Below are positions 9,862 to 19,317 of a stretch of 64,000 bases of DNA, piece by piece. Origin of the DNA: Candidatus Aalborgicola danicus (GTDB lineage Bacteria; Pseudomonadota; Gammaproteobacteria; Burkholderiales; Burkholderiaceae_C). The DNA lies in contig JADJBC010000059.1 of assembly GCA_016703945.1 (NCBI GenBank), forward strand, positions 248,001 through 312,000, read 5' to 3'. Both the position numbers and the translations under genes were made by a program. Below the pieces are notes generated by a model. That model was not told where the DNA came from. It ran no database searches and was given only the letters and a program-made list of their open reading frames with translations. Each line of letters begins with the position of its first letter. Within the stretch, counting starts at the first letter, position 1.

Positions 9862-9903
9862 GGGTCAGACCACTTTGCGAAGCAAATGTGCTCTGACCCC
9901 AAC
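9862..9903. repeat. REP-like hairpin repeat, copy 1
   Basis: Between hutU and hutH. The ends GGGTCAGA and TCTGACCC pair, and the inner CACTTTGCG and CAAATGTG pair imperfectly around AAG. Two close relatives lie at 62877-62918 and 62939-62978. The form is that of a REP-type extragenic palindrome. It could attenuate or stabilise the hutU-hutH transcript. Confidence 0.75.
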
Positions 9904-9976
9904 TTGAAACATGGCGGGATAGACCGCAGCCACACGCAGTGGGCCAGCTCTGTCCTCAACACTTTAGAAAGTCACC

Positions 9977-11515
9977 ATGCTCATCCAGCCCGGCCACCTC
10001 ACCCTGGCGCAACTGCGCCAGTTGCACTCCCACATCACCCCCCTGACGCTGGACTCCGCCGCCCGACCCGGCATACGTGCCAGCGCCGACTTGGTTCACC
10101 AGGCCGCGCAGGGCGGTGACGCTGTCTATGGCGTCAACACCGGCTTTGGCAAGCTGGCCAACCAGCGCATTGCCCAGGCCGATCTGGAGACCCTGCAACT
10201 CAACCTGCTGCGCTCGCACGCCGTGGGCGTGGGTGAACCCTTGTCCGAACCTGTGGTGCGCCTGATTTTGCTGATGAAGGCGGCCAGCCTGGCGCGCGGC
10301 TACTCGGGCATCCGCGAGCTGGTCATCGACCGGCTGTTTGCGTTTTACAACCTCGGCATCACACCGGTCATTCCAGCCCAGGGTTCGGTCGGCGCATCCG
10401 GCGACCTGGCCCCATTGGCTCATTTGTGCCTGCCACTGATTGGCGAAGGCGAAGTGTTCTACGGCCACACGCGCATGCCTGCCGCCAAGGCGCTGCACAT
10501 GGCCCAGCTGGAGCCGATCAGGCTGTCGGCCAAAGAAGGCCTGGCACTGATCAACGGCACGCAAGTGTCCACGGCGCTGGCCATTGACGCGCTGTTTGCC
10601 ACCGAGCGTTTGTTTGAAGCGGCGGTGATCTCCGGTGCCGTCACGCTGGACGCGGCACGTGGCAGCGACGGCCCTTTCGACCCCCGTATCCACGCCGTGC
10701 GTGGCCAGCCCGGCCAGATCGCCTGCGCCGCGACCTACCGCGCATTGGCCGTCGGCAGCGCCATCCGCAAGTCGCACCTGGAGGGCGATGACCGTGTGCA
10801 GGACCCGTATTGCCTGCGCTGCCAGCCCCAGGTCATGGGCGCCTGCCTGGACCAGATGCGATATTGCGCCGGCGTGCTGCTGATAGAGGCCAATGCCGTC
10901 ACAGACAACCCGCTGGTTTTTGCCGAGACCGGCACGTTGTTATCTGGCGGCAACTTCCACGCTGAACCGGTGGCCCTGGCGGCAGACGCATTGGCCGTGG
11001 TGATTGCCGAGATTGGCGCCATCACCGAGCGGCGCATTGCCATGCTGGTGGACACCGTGGTGTCACGCCTGCCTGCCTTTTTGACGCCCGAGCCGGGCCT
11101 GAACTCGGGCTTCATGATCGTGCACGTGACCGCTGCGGCGTTGGCCTCGGAGAACAAGTCGCTGGCGCATCCGGCCAGCGTGGACAGCTTGCCCACGTCG
11201 GCCAACCAGGAAGACCATGTGAGCATGGCAACTTTTGCCGCGCGACGTTTGCAGAACATGTTGCGCAACACCGAGTACATCGTCGCCATCGAGTTGCTGG
11301 CCGCGGCCCAGGGCATAGAGTTCTTGCGCCCGCTGCAAAGCTCGGCGGTGCTGGAAGGCATTCTGGCGCTGGTGCGCAGCGTGTCGCCGGCCATGATGGT
11401 GGACCGCAGCCTGGCACCCGACATGGAACTGGTGCGAGACCTGATTACCCAGGGCCGGATCGGCTTGGCGGGCGAGGCGCAGATCAGCGAGCTGAGTGCG
11501 TTACGGTTGGGCTGA
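9977..11515 (+). CDS. hutH: Histidine ammonia-lyase
   Basis: Deaminates histidine to urocanate, the first step of the pathway. The 512-residue chain has the Ala-Ser-Gly triad that forms the MIO cofactor in GSVGASGDLAPLAHL (about residues 137-151), the substrate loop YGVNTGFGKLA near residue 53, and the late motifs NSGFMIVHVTAAALASENK and DSLPTSANQEDHVSM of HAL rather than phenylalanine lyases. It follows hutU with a REP-like hairpin between. No formiminoglutamate-degrading gene is visible here; it may lie beyond hutI. Confidence 0.96.
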   Translation: MLIQPGHLTLAQLRQLHSHITPLTLDSAARPGIRASADLVHQAAQGGDAVYGVNTGFGKLANQRIAQADLETLQLNLLRSHAVGVGEPLSEPVVRLILLMKAASLARGYSGIRELVIDRLFAFYNLGITPVIPAQGSVGASGDLAPLAHLCLPLIGEGEVFYGHTRMPAAKALHMAQLEPIRLSAKEGLALINGTQVSTALAIDALFATERLFEAAVISGAVTLDAARGSDGPFDPRIHAVRGQPGQIACAATYRALAVGSAIRKSHLEGDDRVQDPYCLRCQPQVMGACLDQMRYCAGVLLIEANAVTDNPLVFAETGTLLSGGNFHAEPVALAADALAVVIAEIGAITERRIAMLVDTVVSRLPAFLTPEPGLNSGFMIVHVTAAALASENKSLAHPASVDSLPTSANQEDHVSMATFAARRLQNMLRNTEYIVAIELLAAAQGIEFLRPLQSSAVLEGILALVRSVSPAMMVDRSLAPDMELVRDLITQGRIGLAGEAQISELSALRLG

Positions 11516-11547
11516 CAAAAACACCCGAATCAGGAATTTTTGCAGCC

Positions 11548-11565
11548 CGGCAGACACCTCTGCCG
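11548..11565. terminator. Hairpin after hutH, weak terminator candidate
   Basis: CGGCAGA and TCTGCCG form a perfect 7-bp stem with a CACC loop, 32 bp after the hutH stop. There is no good T run on the + strand and only a short AT-rich stretch on the other side, so termination is uncertain. Confidence 0.35.
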
Positions 11566-11582
11566 AGCAATATTTGAAAAAA

Positions 11583-11636
11583 TGGCCTATGGCCCTCGCC
11601 AAATATAGATGATGCGCTATAAATAATTTAGCTAAT
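11583..11636 (-). repeat. Dispersed ~50-bp repeat, diverged copy
   Basis: Read on the minus strand this stretch runs GCTAAATTATTTATAGC, then GCATCATCTATATT, then GGCGAGGGCCATAGGCC. It follows the order of the repeat at 34839-34893 (GCTATTAAA, GAGCTAC, GCATATT, GGGGGCTAGAGGCC). It is the most diverged of five copies and lies in the gap between the convergent hutH and kdgR ends. Confidence 0.5.
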
Positions 11637-11641
11637 TGCGT

Positions 11642-12457
11642 TTAGGCCGCTGGTGCTGCGGCATCCAGCGGAAACTGCGTGCACCCCAGGCGTGCCGAGA
11701 TGTCGCGACTGGCCTCTGTCAGCATGGCCACCACCTCGCCTTGACGGGCAGGATCGTAGCGAAAAGTCGGGAATGAAATGCTCATGCCGGCAATGGGTCG
11801 GCTCAACCGGTCAAAAATGGGCACGCCCAGGCAGCGGATGTGGTCGTCAAACTCTTCGCGGTCTTCGCCAAAGCCTTGCGCCTTGACGCGCTCCAGCTCC
11901 TGCGCAAAGGCAGCCGGCTCCACAATGGTTTTTTCCCGGTATTTGGTAAATACGGCGCCTTGCAGGATCATGGCGCGGCGGTCCGGGTGCTCCCAGGCCA
12001 GCAGCACCTTGCCGATGGCTGTGCAGTGCAAGGGTGCACGCCGGCCCACCTTGGAGTACATGCCCAGCATATGGCGCGAATCGACCTTGTGCACGTAGAT
12101 GATTTCGCTGTCGATCAGCGTACCCAGGTGCACGGTTTCGCCCGTCTTGTCGGCCAGCATCTGCATGTGGTGTTTGGCCAAGTCGACCAGCTCGGGGTAT
12201 TGCAAGGCCTTGGTGCCCAGCTCAAACACTTTCATGGTCAGGCCATAACGTTCGCTATCCGCCTCTTGACGAACGTAGCCCAGCGTCATCATGGTTTGCA
12301 GAAAGCGGTAGACCGTGGCTTTGGGCATAGCCAGGCGCACGGACAAATCCGAAATACCGGTTTCGCTACGGTCTGCCAAGGCCTGAAGCAATCCAAAGGT
12401 CTTGAGGACGGCGGCAACCGACTCGGGTTGCCTGGAGTCTAGGGAATCATCATCCAT
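11642..12457 (-). CDS. kdgR: IclR-family regulator, KdgR-like
   Basis: 271-residue IclR-type transcription factor. The N-terminal winged helix is at ~12-75 (AVLKTFGLLQALADRSETGISDL, MPKATVYRFLQTM), and the C-terminal effector domain shows the IclR signature (HCTAIGKVLLAW, FDDHIRCLGVPIFD, ISFPTFR). It is last in the long pectin/galacturonate gene run, 70 bp after uxaB, and has its own palindrome upstream. KdgR is the IclR repressor of pectin catabolism that responds to 2-keto-3-deoxygluconate in enterobacteria. Location and the matching TGAAAC-N3-GTTTCA sites at three loci here support the same job, but whether it represses or activates cannot be read from sequence. Confidence 0.85.
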   Translation of the reverse strand: MDDDSLDSRQPESVAAVLKTFGLLQALADRSETGISDLSVRLAMPKATVYRFLQTMMTLGYVRQEADSERYGLTMKVFELGTKALQYPELVDLAKHHMQMLADKTGETVHLGTLIDSEIIYVHKVDSRHMLGMYSKVGRRAPLHCTAIGKVLLAWEHPDRRAMILQGAVFTKYREKTIVEPAAFAQELERVKAQGFGEDREEFDDHIRCLGVPIFDRLSRPIAGMSISFPTFRYDPARQGEVVAMLTEASRDISARLGCTQFPLDAAAPAA

Positions 12458-12472
12458 TTGTTTTGTTTTCTC

Positions 12473-12487
12473 TGAAAATATGTTTCA
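12473..12487. promoter_or_regulatory. KdgR-type operator upstream of kdgR
   Basis: TGAAAATATGTTTCA, a 6-3-6 dyad with one mismatch to TGAAAC-N3-GTTTCA, lies 16 bp upstream of the kdgR ATG. It suggests autoregulation separate from the upstream operon. Confidence 0.6.
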
Positions 12488-12527
12488 AATTATATTGTGA
12501 TACACCATTTATTGAGAAATGACGACT

Positions 12528-13907
12528 TCAACATCGAGGGAGGTATAGCACCACCATAGGTCTTGCAGGTACTTCATTACCCAACAGGGCATGCCGTATA
12601 CCCATCGTCTCTATCGTTGAACGGGATGCCTCAAGCGCCTCCGCTAAACCCTGAATGCCATGCACCGCTGAATTGAGCACATCAGATGGCTCCTCAAACC
12701 TTTGCACGGCTGCCGCCAACGCCAGCAACAGGCGCTGCGGAAAGCGGGCATTGGCTTGGGCAAAGGTTTTGATGAGTGGCACCAAGCGGGTAACACACTT
12801 GCTCGCCATGTTCAATGCAATCGCCTGTAACGGGTGCTGGATGAACGGGTTGCGAAAGCGTCGCAGCACCTCTCTGGCATACACCTGCAGCCCGGACTCC
12901 GCAAATGGCAAGCTTGGAATGATCTCTTCCATCAGCACAGCCTGCAGAAAGCTTTCTATCTCCGGGTCTTGCATGGCGTCGCCCACCGTGTGTATGCCCG
13001 CCAGCAGGCCCACAGCCGCCAGCACAGTGTGCGCTCCATTCAGAATCGCGACCTTGCGCCAACGGATAGGTGCCAGATTTGCCACCCACTGCACGTTCAG
13101 GCCCGCGCGCTGCAGAGGCAATTCCAGCGCCACCCATGGCGGCGCTTCGATCGCCCAGTAGTGGTACAGCTCACCGGTGACCAGAAAGTCATCCTGGTAG
13201 CCCAGCGTTGTTTGCAGTTGCGCGATCTCGTCGGTGGGGTAGCCGGTGACGATGCGGTCTACCAGCGTGGAGAAAAAATGGCAGGACTGCGCCAACCAAG
13301 TTTGAAACTCCGGGCCGAGTTGCCACAGCGTGGCGTAGTGCAACACCGCGTCGCGCAAGGCCGGGCCGTTGGCTTCTATCAACTCGCAAGGCAGCAGAAC
13401 CAGGCCTTTTGCAGGGTCTCCGAGAAAATGTATGAAGCGCTCGTGCAGCCACCGCGTCAGTTTGGCGGGGAAAGTTTGTGGCGGCTGGTCGACATAACAA
13501 TCACGGGTATTGACTGTGATCCCGGCTTCGGTGGTGTTCGACACCACAAAACGAATGTCCGAGTTGTGAGCCAGCGCAAGGAAATCCGAAAAGTGAAGTG
13601 CCAGGTCGAGTTCACGCTGCACACAGCTGATCTGGCGCACTTCGGTCTGCAGCGCACCGTGGTCGTCAATGCCGCGCAATACGGTGGTGTAGCAACCCCC
13701 TTGGGTGTCCAGTAGAGCAGCCGTTGACCGGGAGGTGGGCCGGACGACGACCACGCCAAAGTCCAGATCGCAGCGTTCGTTCAGTACATCCAGTTGCCAA
13801 TCCACAAAACCACGCAAGAAATTTCCCTGCCCGAATTGCAAGACCCGAATCGGCAGCGTGTAGGCCTCCTCGCGTTGCAGCCGGGGCAGTTCTGTGCCGC
13901 CGTTCAT
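12528..13907 (-). CDS. uxaB: Tagaturonate reductase (altronate oxidoreductase)
   Basis: NADH-dependent reductase converting tagaturonate to altronate in the galacturonate isomerase pathway. The 459 residues begin with LPIRVLQFGQGNFLRGFVDW, the nucleotide-binding start of the mannitol dehydrogenase/UxaB family, and contain PCELIEANGP and RWRKVAILNGAHT, conserved in UxaB. The start codon overlaps the uxaA stop by 4 bp, so uxaC-uxaA-uxaB are translationally coupled. UxaB is preferred over fructuronate reductase because it sits with uxaA and uxaC and no uxuA is present. Confidence 0.92.
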   Translation of the reverse strand: MNGGTELPRLQREEAYTLPIRVLQFGQGNFLRGFVDWQLDVLNERCDLDFGVVVVRPTSRSTAALLDTQGGCYTTVLRGIDDHGALQTEVRQISCVQRELDLALHFSDFLALAHNSDIRFVVSNTTEAGITVNTRDCYVDQPPQTFPAKLTRWLHERFIHFLGDPAKGLVLLPCELIEANGPALRDAVLHYATLWQLGPEFQTWLAQSCHFFSTLVDRIVTGYPTDEIAQLQTTLGYQDDFLVTGELYHYWAIEAPPWVALELPLQRAGLNVQWVANLAPIRWRKVAILNGAHTVLAAVGLLAGIHTVGDAMQDPEIESFLQAVLMEEIIPSLPFAESGLQVYAREVLRRFRNPFIQHPLQAIALNMASKCVTRLVPLIKTFAQANARFPQRLLLALAAAVQRFEEPSDVLNSAVHGIQGLAEALEASRSTIETMGIRHALLGNEVPARPMVVLYLPRC

Positions 13908-15526
13908 AACGAGATGTCGCGCCGCCAGAAGATGAAGTCGTGCTGCCCCAGGCGGTCTGCTTGTGTCTCCTGCCGCCCGGATGCGATGGCAATCATGTGC
14001 TCCATCAAACCGTCGGCCAACACTTCAGGGTCTGCTCCCTGCAGAATGCTGCCGCAATCGAAGTCGATCAGTTCAGACAGGCGCGTGGCGACGTCGGTGT
14101 TGCTGGACACTTTAACGACAGGTGCAATGGGGTTGCCCGTGGGCGTGCCCAGCCCGGTGGTGAACAGCACCACATTGGCACCGGCCGACACCAGCGCTGT
14201 CACCGACTCCACATCGTTGCCCGGCGTACACAATAGCGACAGACCCGGCTGATTGGCAACCTCACCATAGTCCAGCACTGCGACGATGGGCGAACTACCG
14301 CCCTTGCGTGCGGCCCCTGCGGACTTCATGGCGTCGGTGATCAGGCCGTCGCGGATATTGCCTGGGCTGGGGTTGTCGGCAAATGTGGTCCCAACCGCAT
14401 GGGCGCGGGTCTCAAAATCGTGCATCAAATCCACAAAACGCTGCCGGTCGCCTGCGTGGACACAGCGCGCCATCAGACTGGACTCGACACCACACAACTC
14501 CGGGAACTCCGACAGGATGGACCCGCCGCCCAGCGCCACCAAACGGTCCGACACCAGCCCCAACACGGGGTTGGCGGTGATGCCAGAAAAGCCATCGGAG
14601 CCGCCACATTTGACGCCGATGCGCAGATGCGACAGTGGCACTGGTTGGCGGACGACTTCATTGGCGATGGCCAATTGCTTCAGCGTGTCCTGCACCACGG
14701 CCTTCATCATGGCCGCCTCGCCACCCTCCCACTTTTGCTGCTCGTAGATCAGGCAGGGTTTGTCGAAATTGGGGTTCTGCTCGGCCAACGCGGCCTTGAA
14801 CATATCCACTTGCGCGTTCTGGCAGCCCAGGCTGAACACGGTCACACCCGCCACGTTGGGGTGGTCGGCATAGGCCGCGAGAATGCGGCACAGCGACCGG
14901 GCGTCTGCGCGGGTGCCGCCGCAACCGCCCTGGTGGGTGATGATGCGCACGCCATCCACATTGGGAAACGGTCTGCGTGGGGCCGGTGTACCCTCACTCG
15001 CGCCACCCAATAAGGAGCGCGTGAAATCCGCCAGATCCTCTTCCTGGCCATAACCCAGCGGCCGCACCAGCGCGTCGCGCAGTTGCTCCACATTGCGGTT
15101 CTCGCAAAACACCAGGGGAAAGATCAGCCAGTGGTTGGCCGTGCCCACCCGACCGTCCTTGCGCACCACGCCCTGGAAGGTCACCTGCTGCCAACGCGCT
15201 ACGTCGGGAGCGGACCAGGCGGGTGCCTGGGTATGGGCATCCACATGCAGCGGGGGGGCGTAGTGCTCCAGGTTGTCGGTGGTCACTGCGCAACCTGAGG
15301 CTATAGGCTGGGTTGCCTTGCCTACCGGTGTGCCATACAGGCGCAGGATCTCGCCTTGTGCACAGTCACGCCGCGCGACCTTGTGTTTGTGCTGAACCGG
15401 TGTGTGGATCTTCAACGGCTGGCCCGCCCACTCCACGGTCTCTCCGATGCGCAAGTCCACCAGGGCCACCAACATGTCGTCGTGGGGGTGGATGCACAGG
15501 ACCTTGCCAGCGCTTGCGGCGGTCAT
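13904..15526 (-). CDS. uxaA: Altronate dehydratase
   Basis: Iron-dependent dehydratase that turns D-altronate into 2-keto-3-deoxygluconate. An N-terminal SAF domain (~1-100, IHPHDDMLVALVDLRIGETV) is followed by the UxaA catalytic domain, with GRVGTANHWLIFP, HQGGCGGTRADA, GCQNAQVDMF, and GVKCGGSDGFSGITANP rich in conserved Cys. ATG 15526 (MTAASAGKVL) overlaps the uxaC stop by 4 bp (ATGA) and is preferred over the upstream start at 15559. The product joins the unsaturated-uronate branch at KDG, the substrate of KdgK encoded near 32 kb. Confidence 0.95.
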   Translation of the reverse strand: MTAASAGKVLCIHPHDDMLVALVDLRIGETVEWAGQPLKIHTPVQHKHKVARRDCAQGEILRLYGTPVGKATQPIASGCAVTTDNLEHYAPPLHVDAHTQAPAWSAPDVARWQQVTFQGVVRKDGRVGTANHWLIFPLVFCENRNVEQLRDALVRPLGYGQEEDLADFTRSLLGGASEGTPAPRRPFPNVDGVRIITHQGGCGGTRADARSLCRILAAYADHPNVAGVTVFSLGCQNAQVDMFKAALAEQNPNFDKPCLIYEQQKWEGGEAAMMKAVVQDTLKQLAIANEVVRQPVPLSHLRIGVKCGGSDGFSGITANPVLGLVSDRLVALGGGSILSEFPELCGVESSLMARCVHAGDRQRFVDLMHDFETRAHAVGTTFADNPSPGNIRDGLITDAMKSAGAARKGGSSPIVAVLDYGEVANQPGLSLLCTPGNDVESVTALVSAGANVVLFTTGLGTPTGNPIAPVVKVSSNTDVATRLSELIDFDCGSILQGADPEVLADGLMEHMIAIASGRQETQADRLGQHDFIFWRRDISL

Positions 15527-16917
15527 AACGCGAAGTACCGTTTGGCGTTGTCGTAACAAACACCGCGCACCAGGGTTTCCAAGGCTTCGCGGTCATTCGG
15601 GTATTCGCCATCATTTACCCAGCGTCCCAACTGGCGGCACAACAGGCGGCGGAAATAGTCGTGCCGCGGGTAGGACGCAAAGCTGCGCGAATCCGTCACC
15701 ATGCCAACAAAGGTACCCAGCACGCCATGGTTGGCCAGTGCGCGCAGCTGGCGCAGGTTGCCATCCTTGTGGTCGTTGAACCACCAGGCCGGACCCATCT
15801 GTACCTTGCCCGCCACGCTGCCATCCTGAAAACACCCGATCAACGCGGCCAGCATTTCGTTCATGGCCGGATTGAGGCAAAACAGCATGGTCTTGGGCAG
15901 CAGGTCATCGGCGTCCAGCGCATCCAGTAGGCCGGCGATACCGCGGCTATGGCCCGCGTCGGAGATGGCGTCATAACCCGTATCCGGCCCCAGCATTTGC
16001 ATGCCACGCTGGCTATTGTTGCGCTGCGCACCAATGTGCAGGCACATGGCCCACTGGTGGCGTGCATAGATGGCACCCAGATCCTGCAACAGACCGCGCT
16101 GGAAGGCGGCCTGCTCGACGTCGCTAAGTAGGCCGCCCGACAGGCGCCTTGACAACAGTGCGTCACACGCATCCACCGACACCGTCTCACCGCTGATAGG
16201 CAGGTCGATGGCATGGTCCGAAATGCGTGCACCGCGCTGGTGAAAATAGCCCACACGGTCAGCCAGCGCCACCACCAGCTCCGCATAACGCGTGATGGGC
16301 GAACCGGTCACCGAACCCAGCTTCACCAGGTAGTCGGCGAAGCCAGGCCGGTTGATGCGCATGGCGGCGTCGGGGCGGAACGCGGGCAATACGCGGGTCG
16401 ATAAGCCGGATCGCGCGATGGCTTCGTGCTGCGCCAGATCGTCCACCGGGTCATCGGTGGTGCAGGCCACCTCCACTTTGGCCTGGTACAGCAAGGTCCA
16501 GCACGTCATGGTTGCCAGGCTGGTGTTGGCCTGTTCCCAGATGCTTGACGCGTTGGTTGCGTTGATGGTGAGCGTGATGCCAAAAATGCGCTGCAGCTCC
16601 AGATGGCACCAGTGGTAAATGGGGTTGCCTGCGGCCAGCGGCAACACGCGACAAAACGCCAGGAACTTGGCCTCGTCGCTTTGGGACCCCGTCACAAAGT
16701 CCTCGGATACGCCCGCGCTGCGCATCAGGCGCCACTTGTAGTGGTCACCCCCCAGCCACAACTCCGCCAGGTTGCGGAACTGCTTCTTCGCCGCAATTTC
16801 TCCCTGCTGCAGATGCGAGTGGTAATCGATGATGGGCAAATCGGCTGCAACGTCCCGGTAAAGCTGCTGTGCAGTTTCCGTGTCCAGCAGGAAGTTGGAG
16901 TCCATGAAGCTTGGCAT
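15523..16917 (-). CDS. uxaC: Uronate isomerase
   Basis: Isomerises galacturonate to tagaturonate (and glucuronate to fructuronate), the entry to the Uxa branch. The 464-residue protein carries the amidohydrolase-like IIDYHSHLQQGEIA with the HSH metal ligands (~35) and the family motifs GGDHYKWRLMRSAGV, YHWCHLELQRIFGI and GMVTDSRSFASYPRHDYFRR near the C-terminus. I use ATG 16917, which has AAGGCG 8 nt upstream; MDSNFLL at 16905 is a possible alternative. It lies 12 bp after the secreted pectinase gene and is coupled to uxaA. Confidence 0.95.
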   Translation of the reverse strand: MPSFMDSNFLLDTETAQQLYRDVAADLPIIDYHSHLQQGEIAAKKQFRNLAELWLGGDHYKWRLMRSAGVSEDFVTGSQSDEAKFLAFCRVLPLAAGNPIYHWCHLELQRIFGITLTINATNASSIWEQANTSLATMTCWTLLYQAKVEVACTTDDPVDDLAQHEAIARSGLSTRVLPAFRPDAAMRINRPGFADYLVKLGSVTGSPITRYAELVVALADRVGYFHQRGARISDHAIDLPISGETVSVDACDALLSRRLSGGLLSDVEQAAFQRGLLQDLGAIYARHQWAMCLHIGAQRNNSQRGMQMLGPDTGYDAISDAGHSRGIAGLLDALDADDLLPKTMLFCLNPAMNEMLAALIGCFQDGSVAGKVQMGPAWWFNDHKDGNLRQLRALANHGVLGTFVGMVTDSRSFASYPRHDYFRRLLCRQLGRWVNDGEYPNDREALETLVRGVCYDNAKRYFAL

Positions 16918-16929
16918 CGTCAGTGCGCC

Positions 16930-19317
16930 TTAGTTCGCATTTCCCCGCCCGGCACCGGCACCCGCCCGCACCCGCGACGCGACGTCCACCGCCTCATCCA
17001 TTGCCAAAAAATAGTGGGGGGTCCAGCCCACGCCAACAAGCCAGTTCACGCCAGGATATGCGGCGCGCAACGCAGCCGCCAAGTCCACAGGAACACCGTT
17101 GTGAATGGAACCACTGTCAGAGAAACGGGTGCCCTTGAACACACGCACCAACTGGCCGGAACGCACGCTGGCAGGCGTAACCCAGGCATTGCGCTCGCTT
17201 GCAATCGCGGACTGGTAGCCAATACCCAGCGAGTAGCCGTAGGGGTAGGCGCCATCCGCCACCCCTTCAAACAGGTTGTTGTACACATGCACTTCACCAA
17301 ACCTTACCCGCGGCGTTCGCTCCTTGGTCCGCTCGAACCAGTTGTGGTGCAGGGTGACCTTGAGTGCGCCTTCATCCTGGGTCAGGTTGTCACTATTCCC
17401 GATCAATAACGTCTTGTCGTGGTTGCGAAAATGGTTCCAAGAAACCGTCACCCAATTCGACTGCCGAATGATGTCCAGCAAACCATCGTGATGTTGCACC
17501 CGACGCCCGAACCGGACCGGCGCAAGGTCGTCCGTGCGCGCACCGTCGTCAAACGTGCAATGGTCAATCCACACATGCGTGGCGCCGCGCAACGTAATGT
17601 TGTCGTACGCAGAGTTCCATTCACCAGTGGTGTTGTCTTTTGGGTCCCAGGCAGGGAAGTAGTCAACCACATCCGAGAAGTGAATATTACGAATGATGAC
17701 GTTGTCGACCTGCTCCAGAGACAGCGTCCCATTGACGATGGCCGCGTCTGGCCCCACGCCCACCAGCGTGGTGCGGGACGGCACCTTGACCACCACCTGC
17801 TCCGCCTGCTTGCGGGCGGAGCGCTGGCGGGCATCTTCCTGTGGTCCGCTGGGCGGATTTTTACCCCAGGTGGCTGGATCGTAAGCGTTCAAAAAGGCTT
17901 GCAGGTCGTAGGCCACATCGCGGAAATCCACAAAGCCCAAATTCCGCCCGCTGGCATCGGTGCTGAGGTCAATCCGGCCAATGATCCGAACGATCCGCGG
18001 GTAGCTTCCGGGTGCCAGTGCGGCCACCAGCTCAGCGCGGGTACGCACGGTGAACGTGTGCGCCAACGCCGCATCAGCACCACCCTGGGTGCCTCCCTGC
18101 GCCGAGGCCCAACCGTCTTGGTACGCGAGCGTCTCGCGGCTGACGTCGGCACCCTGCTCCGCCACGTCACCCGCACTCTGATACGCATGATTGCTCCACT
18201 CGAACAGCCGATTTGGCTGATCGCCGGTTGCGCTGAAAGGCCGCCGTGACGTGGATGCAGCCCAAGGGCCAATGTGGGCACCCAAAACGCTGTCCCGCAC
18301 CAGCGCCTGCCCGTTCGGCGAAATTCCTTTCTGCCAAGCTCCCTTGGCAATGCCCTGGTCCCAGGCACGGCCCAGGGAAATGGAGCCAGCGCGCAGCCCG
18401 GCCTCACTGATCAGACGGCTGTTATGGACCAGAATGCCCAACCCCGTTCGTGCGGCCGTGCTCGGAGCCAGAATATGGCCGCCATTACCCGCAGCACGGC
18501 GACCCGTGCGGCTCAGGATGGTGCTGTCATCAATGACCAGCGTACCGGCACCGAAAATGAAGTCCACGTCACCGGCAATCAGACTGTTGTGCACATAGAC
18601 CCTGTCCCCCGAGCCGACAGGACTGGCCCGCACGTACAACGTGTCCTGATGACCCAACAGTTGCACACCTTCTATCTGTATGCGGTCGCCTTGCGCCATC
18701 AGCGCCACTGCCTGCGCTCCGCCCGACTCTGCCGCGCCAAACGGGTAGCCCACACCACCGCGCACCCCGTTCATGGCTTCGTTTTCAATCGTCAGGTGCG
18801 CCAACTGGACGTCGTCGCTAAAAATGCCCAGGGTCGCGCTGCTGAACGTGCCGAAACTGGAGGCCGAAAGCTCTGGCAGACACGGGTTACCCGCATCGAC
18901 TCCAGGGCGCTTTTTCTGGCCCGCGTAGCGCGAAGCCACCACACGCACGTCGGACGATTTGCTGCCTAACCCAATCAGTGCCACGGGCGCTTTGCCCTGC
19001 AGGCACACTTGACCACGGTAGGTCCCGGCGACGAGACCAATCACCGTTCGGGATACACCCGAGGTCGCTGAAGGTACCGCGTCAAGTGCTGCCTGCAAAC
19101 TGACGTGTGTACCACTGCCATCCGACGCGACCACAAAATCAGGTCGCGTATTTCGGATGGCAGACAGGTCAGCCGGAGTCCAGGGCGATGGCCCCTGCGC
19201 GAGATAGGTCGCCACGGTGAATTCTGCGGCGGCCAACGACGCCAATTGGGGTCGCGCGGCATCTTGCGCCGCTACACCGAACGACCAGCACACGGCCAGA
19301 CACACCCAAAACCTCAT
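16930..19317 (-). CDS. Secreted pectin methylesterase (CE8) / pectate lyase (PL1) fusion
   Basis: 795-residue exported bifunctional pectinase. After a Sec signal peptide (~1-17), residues ~50-390 form a CE8 pectinesterase: AQAVAL, GHQDTLYV (~222), GDVDFIFGAG with the nucleophilic Asp (~254), and LGRAWDQ with the Arg and Trp (~317). Residues ~420-790 form a PL1 pectate lyase: VWIDHCTFDDG (~584) and ERTPRVRFGEVHVYNN (~670), containing RxPxxR with the catalytic Arg. The enzyme would remove methyl esters and cleave the freed polygalacturonate by beta-elimination. The stop overlaps nothing, but the start overlaps the ogl stop by 4 bp. Such CE8-PL1 fusions are known but not common, and I see no sign that the junction is an artefact, as both domains are complete. 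Confidence 0.92.
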   Translation of the reverse strand: MRFWVCLAVCWSFGVAAQDAARPQLASLAAAEFTVATYLAQGPSPWTPADLSAIRNTRPDFVVASDGSGTHVSLQAALDAVPSATSGVSRTVIGLVAGTYRGQVCLQGKAPVALIGLGSKSSDVRVVASRYAGQKKRPGVDAGNPCLPELSASSFGTFSSATLGIFSDDVQLAHLTIENEAMNGVRGGVGYPFGAAESGGAQAVALMAQGDRIQIEGVQLLGHQDTLYVRASPVGSGDRVYVHNSLIAGDVDFIFGAGTLVIDDSTILSRTGRRAAGNGGHILAPSTAARTGLGILVHNSRLISEAGLRAGSISLGRAWDQGIAKGAWQKGISPNGQALVRDSVLGAHIGPWAASTSRRPFSATGDQPNRLFEWSNHAYQSAGDVAEQGADVSRETLAYQDGWASAQGGTQGGADAALAHTFTVRTRAELVAALAPGSYPRIVRIIGRIDLSTDASGRNLGFVDFRDVAYDLQAFLNAYDPATWGKNPPSGPQEDARQRSARKQAEQVVVKVPSRTTLVGVGPDAAIVNGTLSLEQVDNVIIRNIHFSDVVDYFPAWDPKDNTTGEWNSAYDNITLRGATHVWIDHCTFDDGARTDDLAPVRFGRRVQHHDGLLDIIRQSNWVTVSWNHFRNHDKTLLIGNSDNLTQDEGALKVTLHHNWFERTKERTPRVRFGEVHVYNNLFEGVADGAYPYGYSLGIGYQSAIASERNAWVTPASVRSGQLVRVFKGTRFSDSGSIHNGVPVDLAAALRAAYPGVNWLVGVGWTPHYFLAMDEAVDVASRVRAGAGAGRGNAN

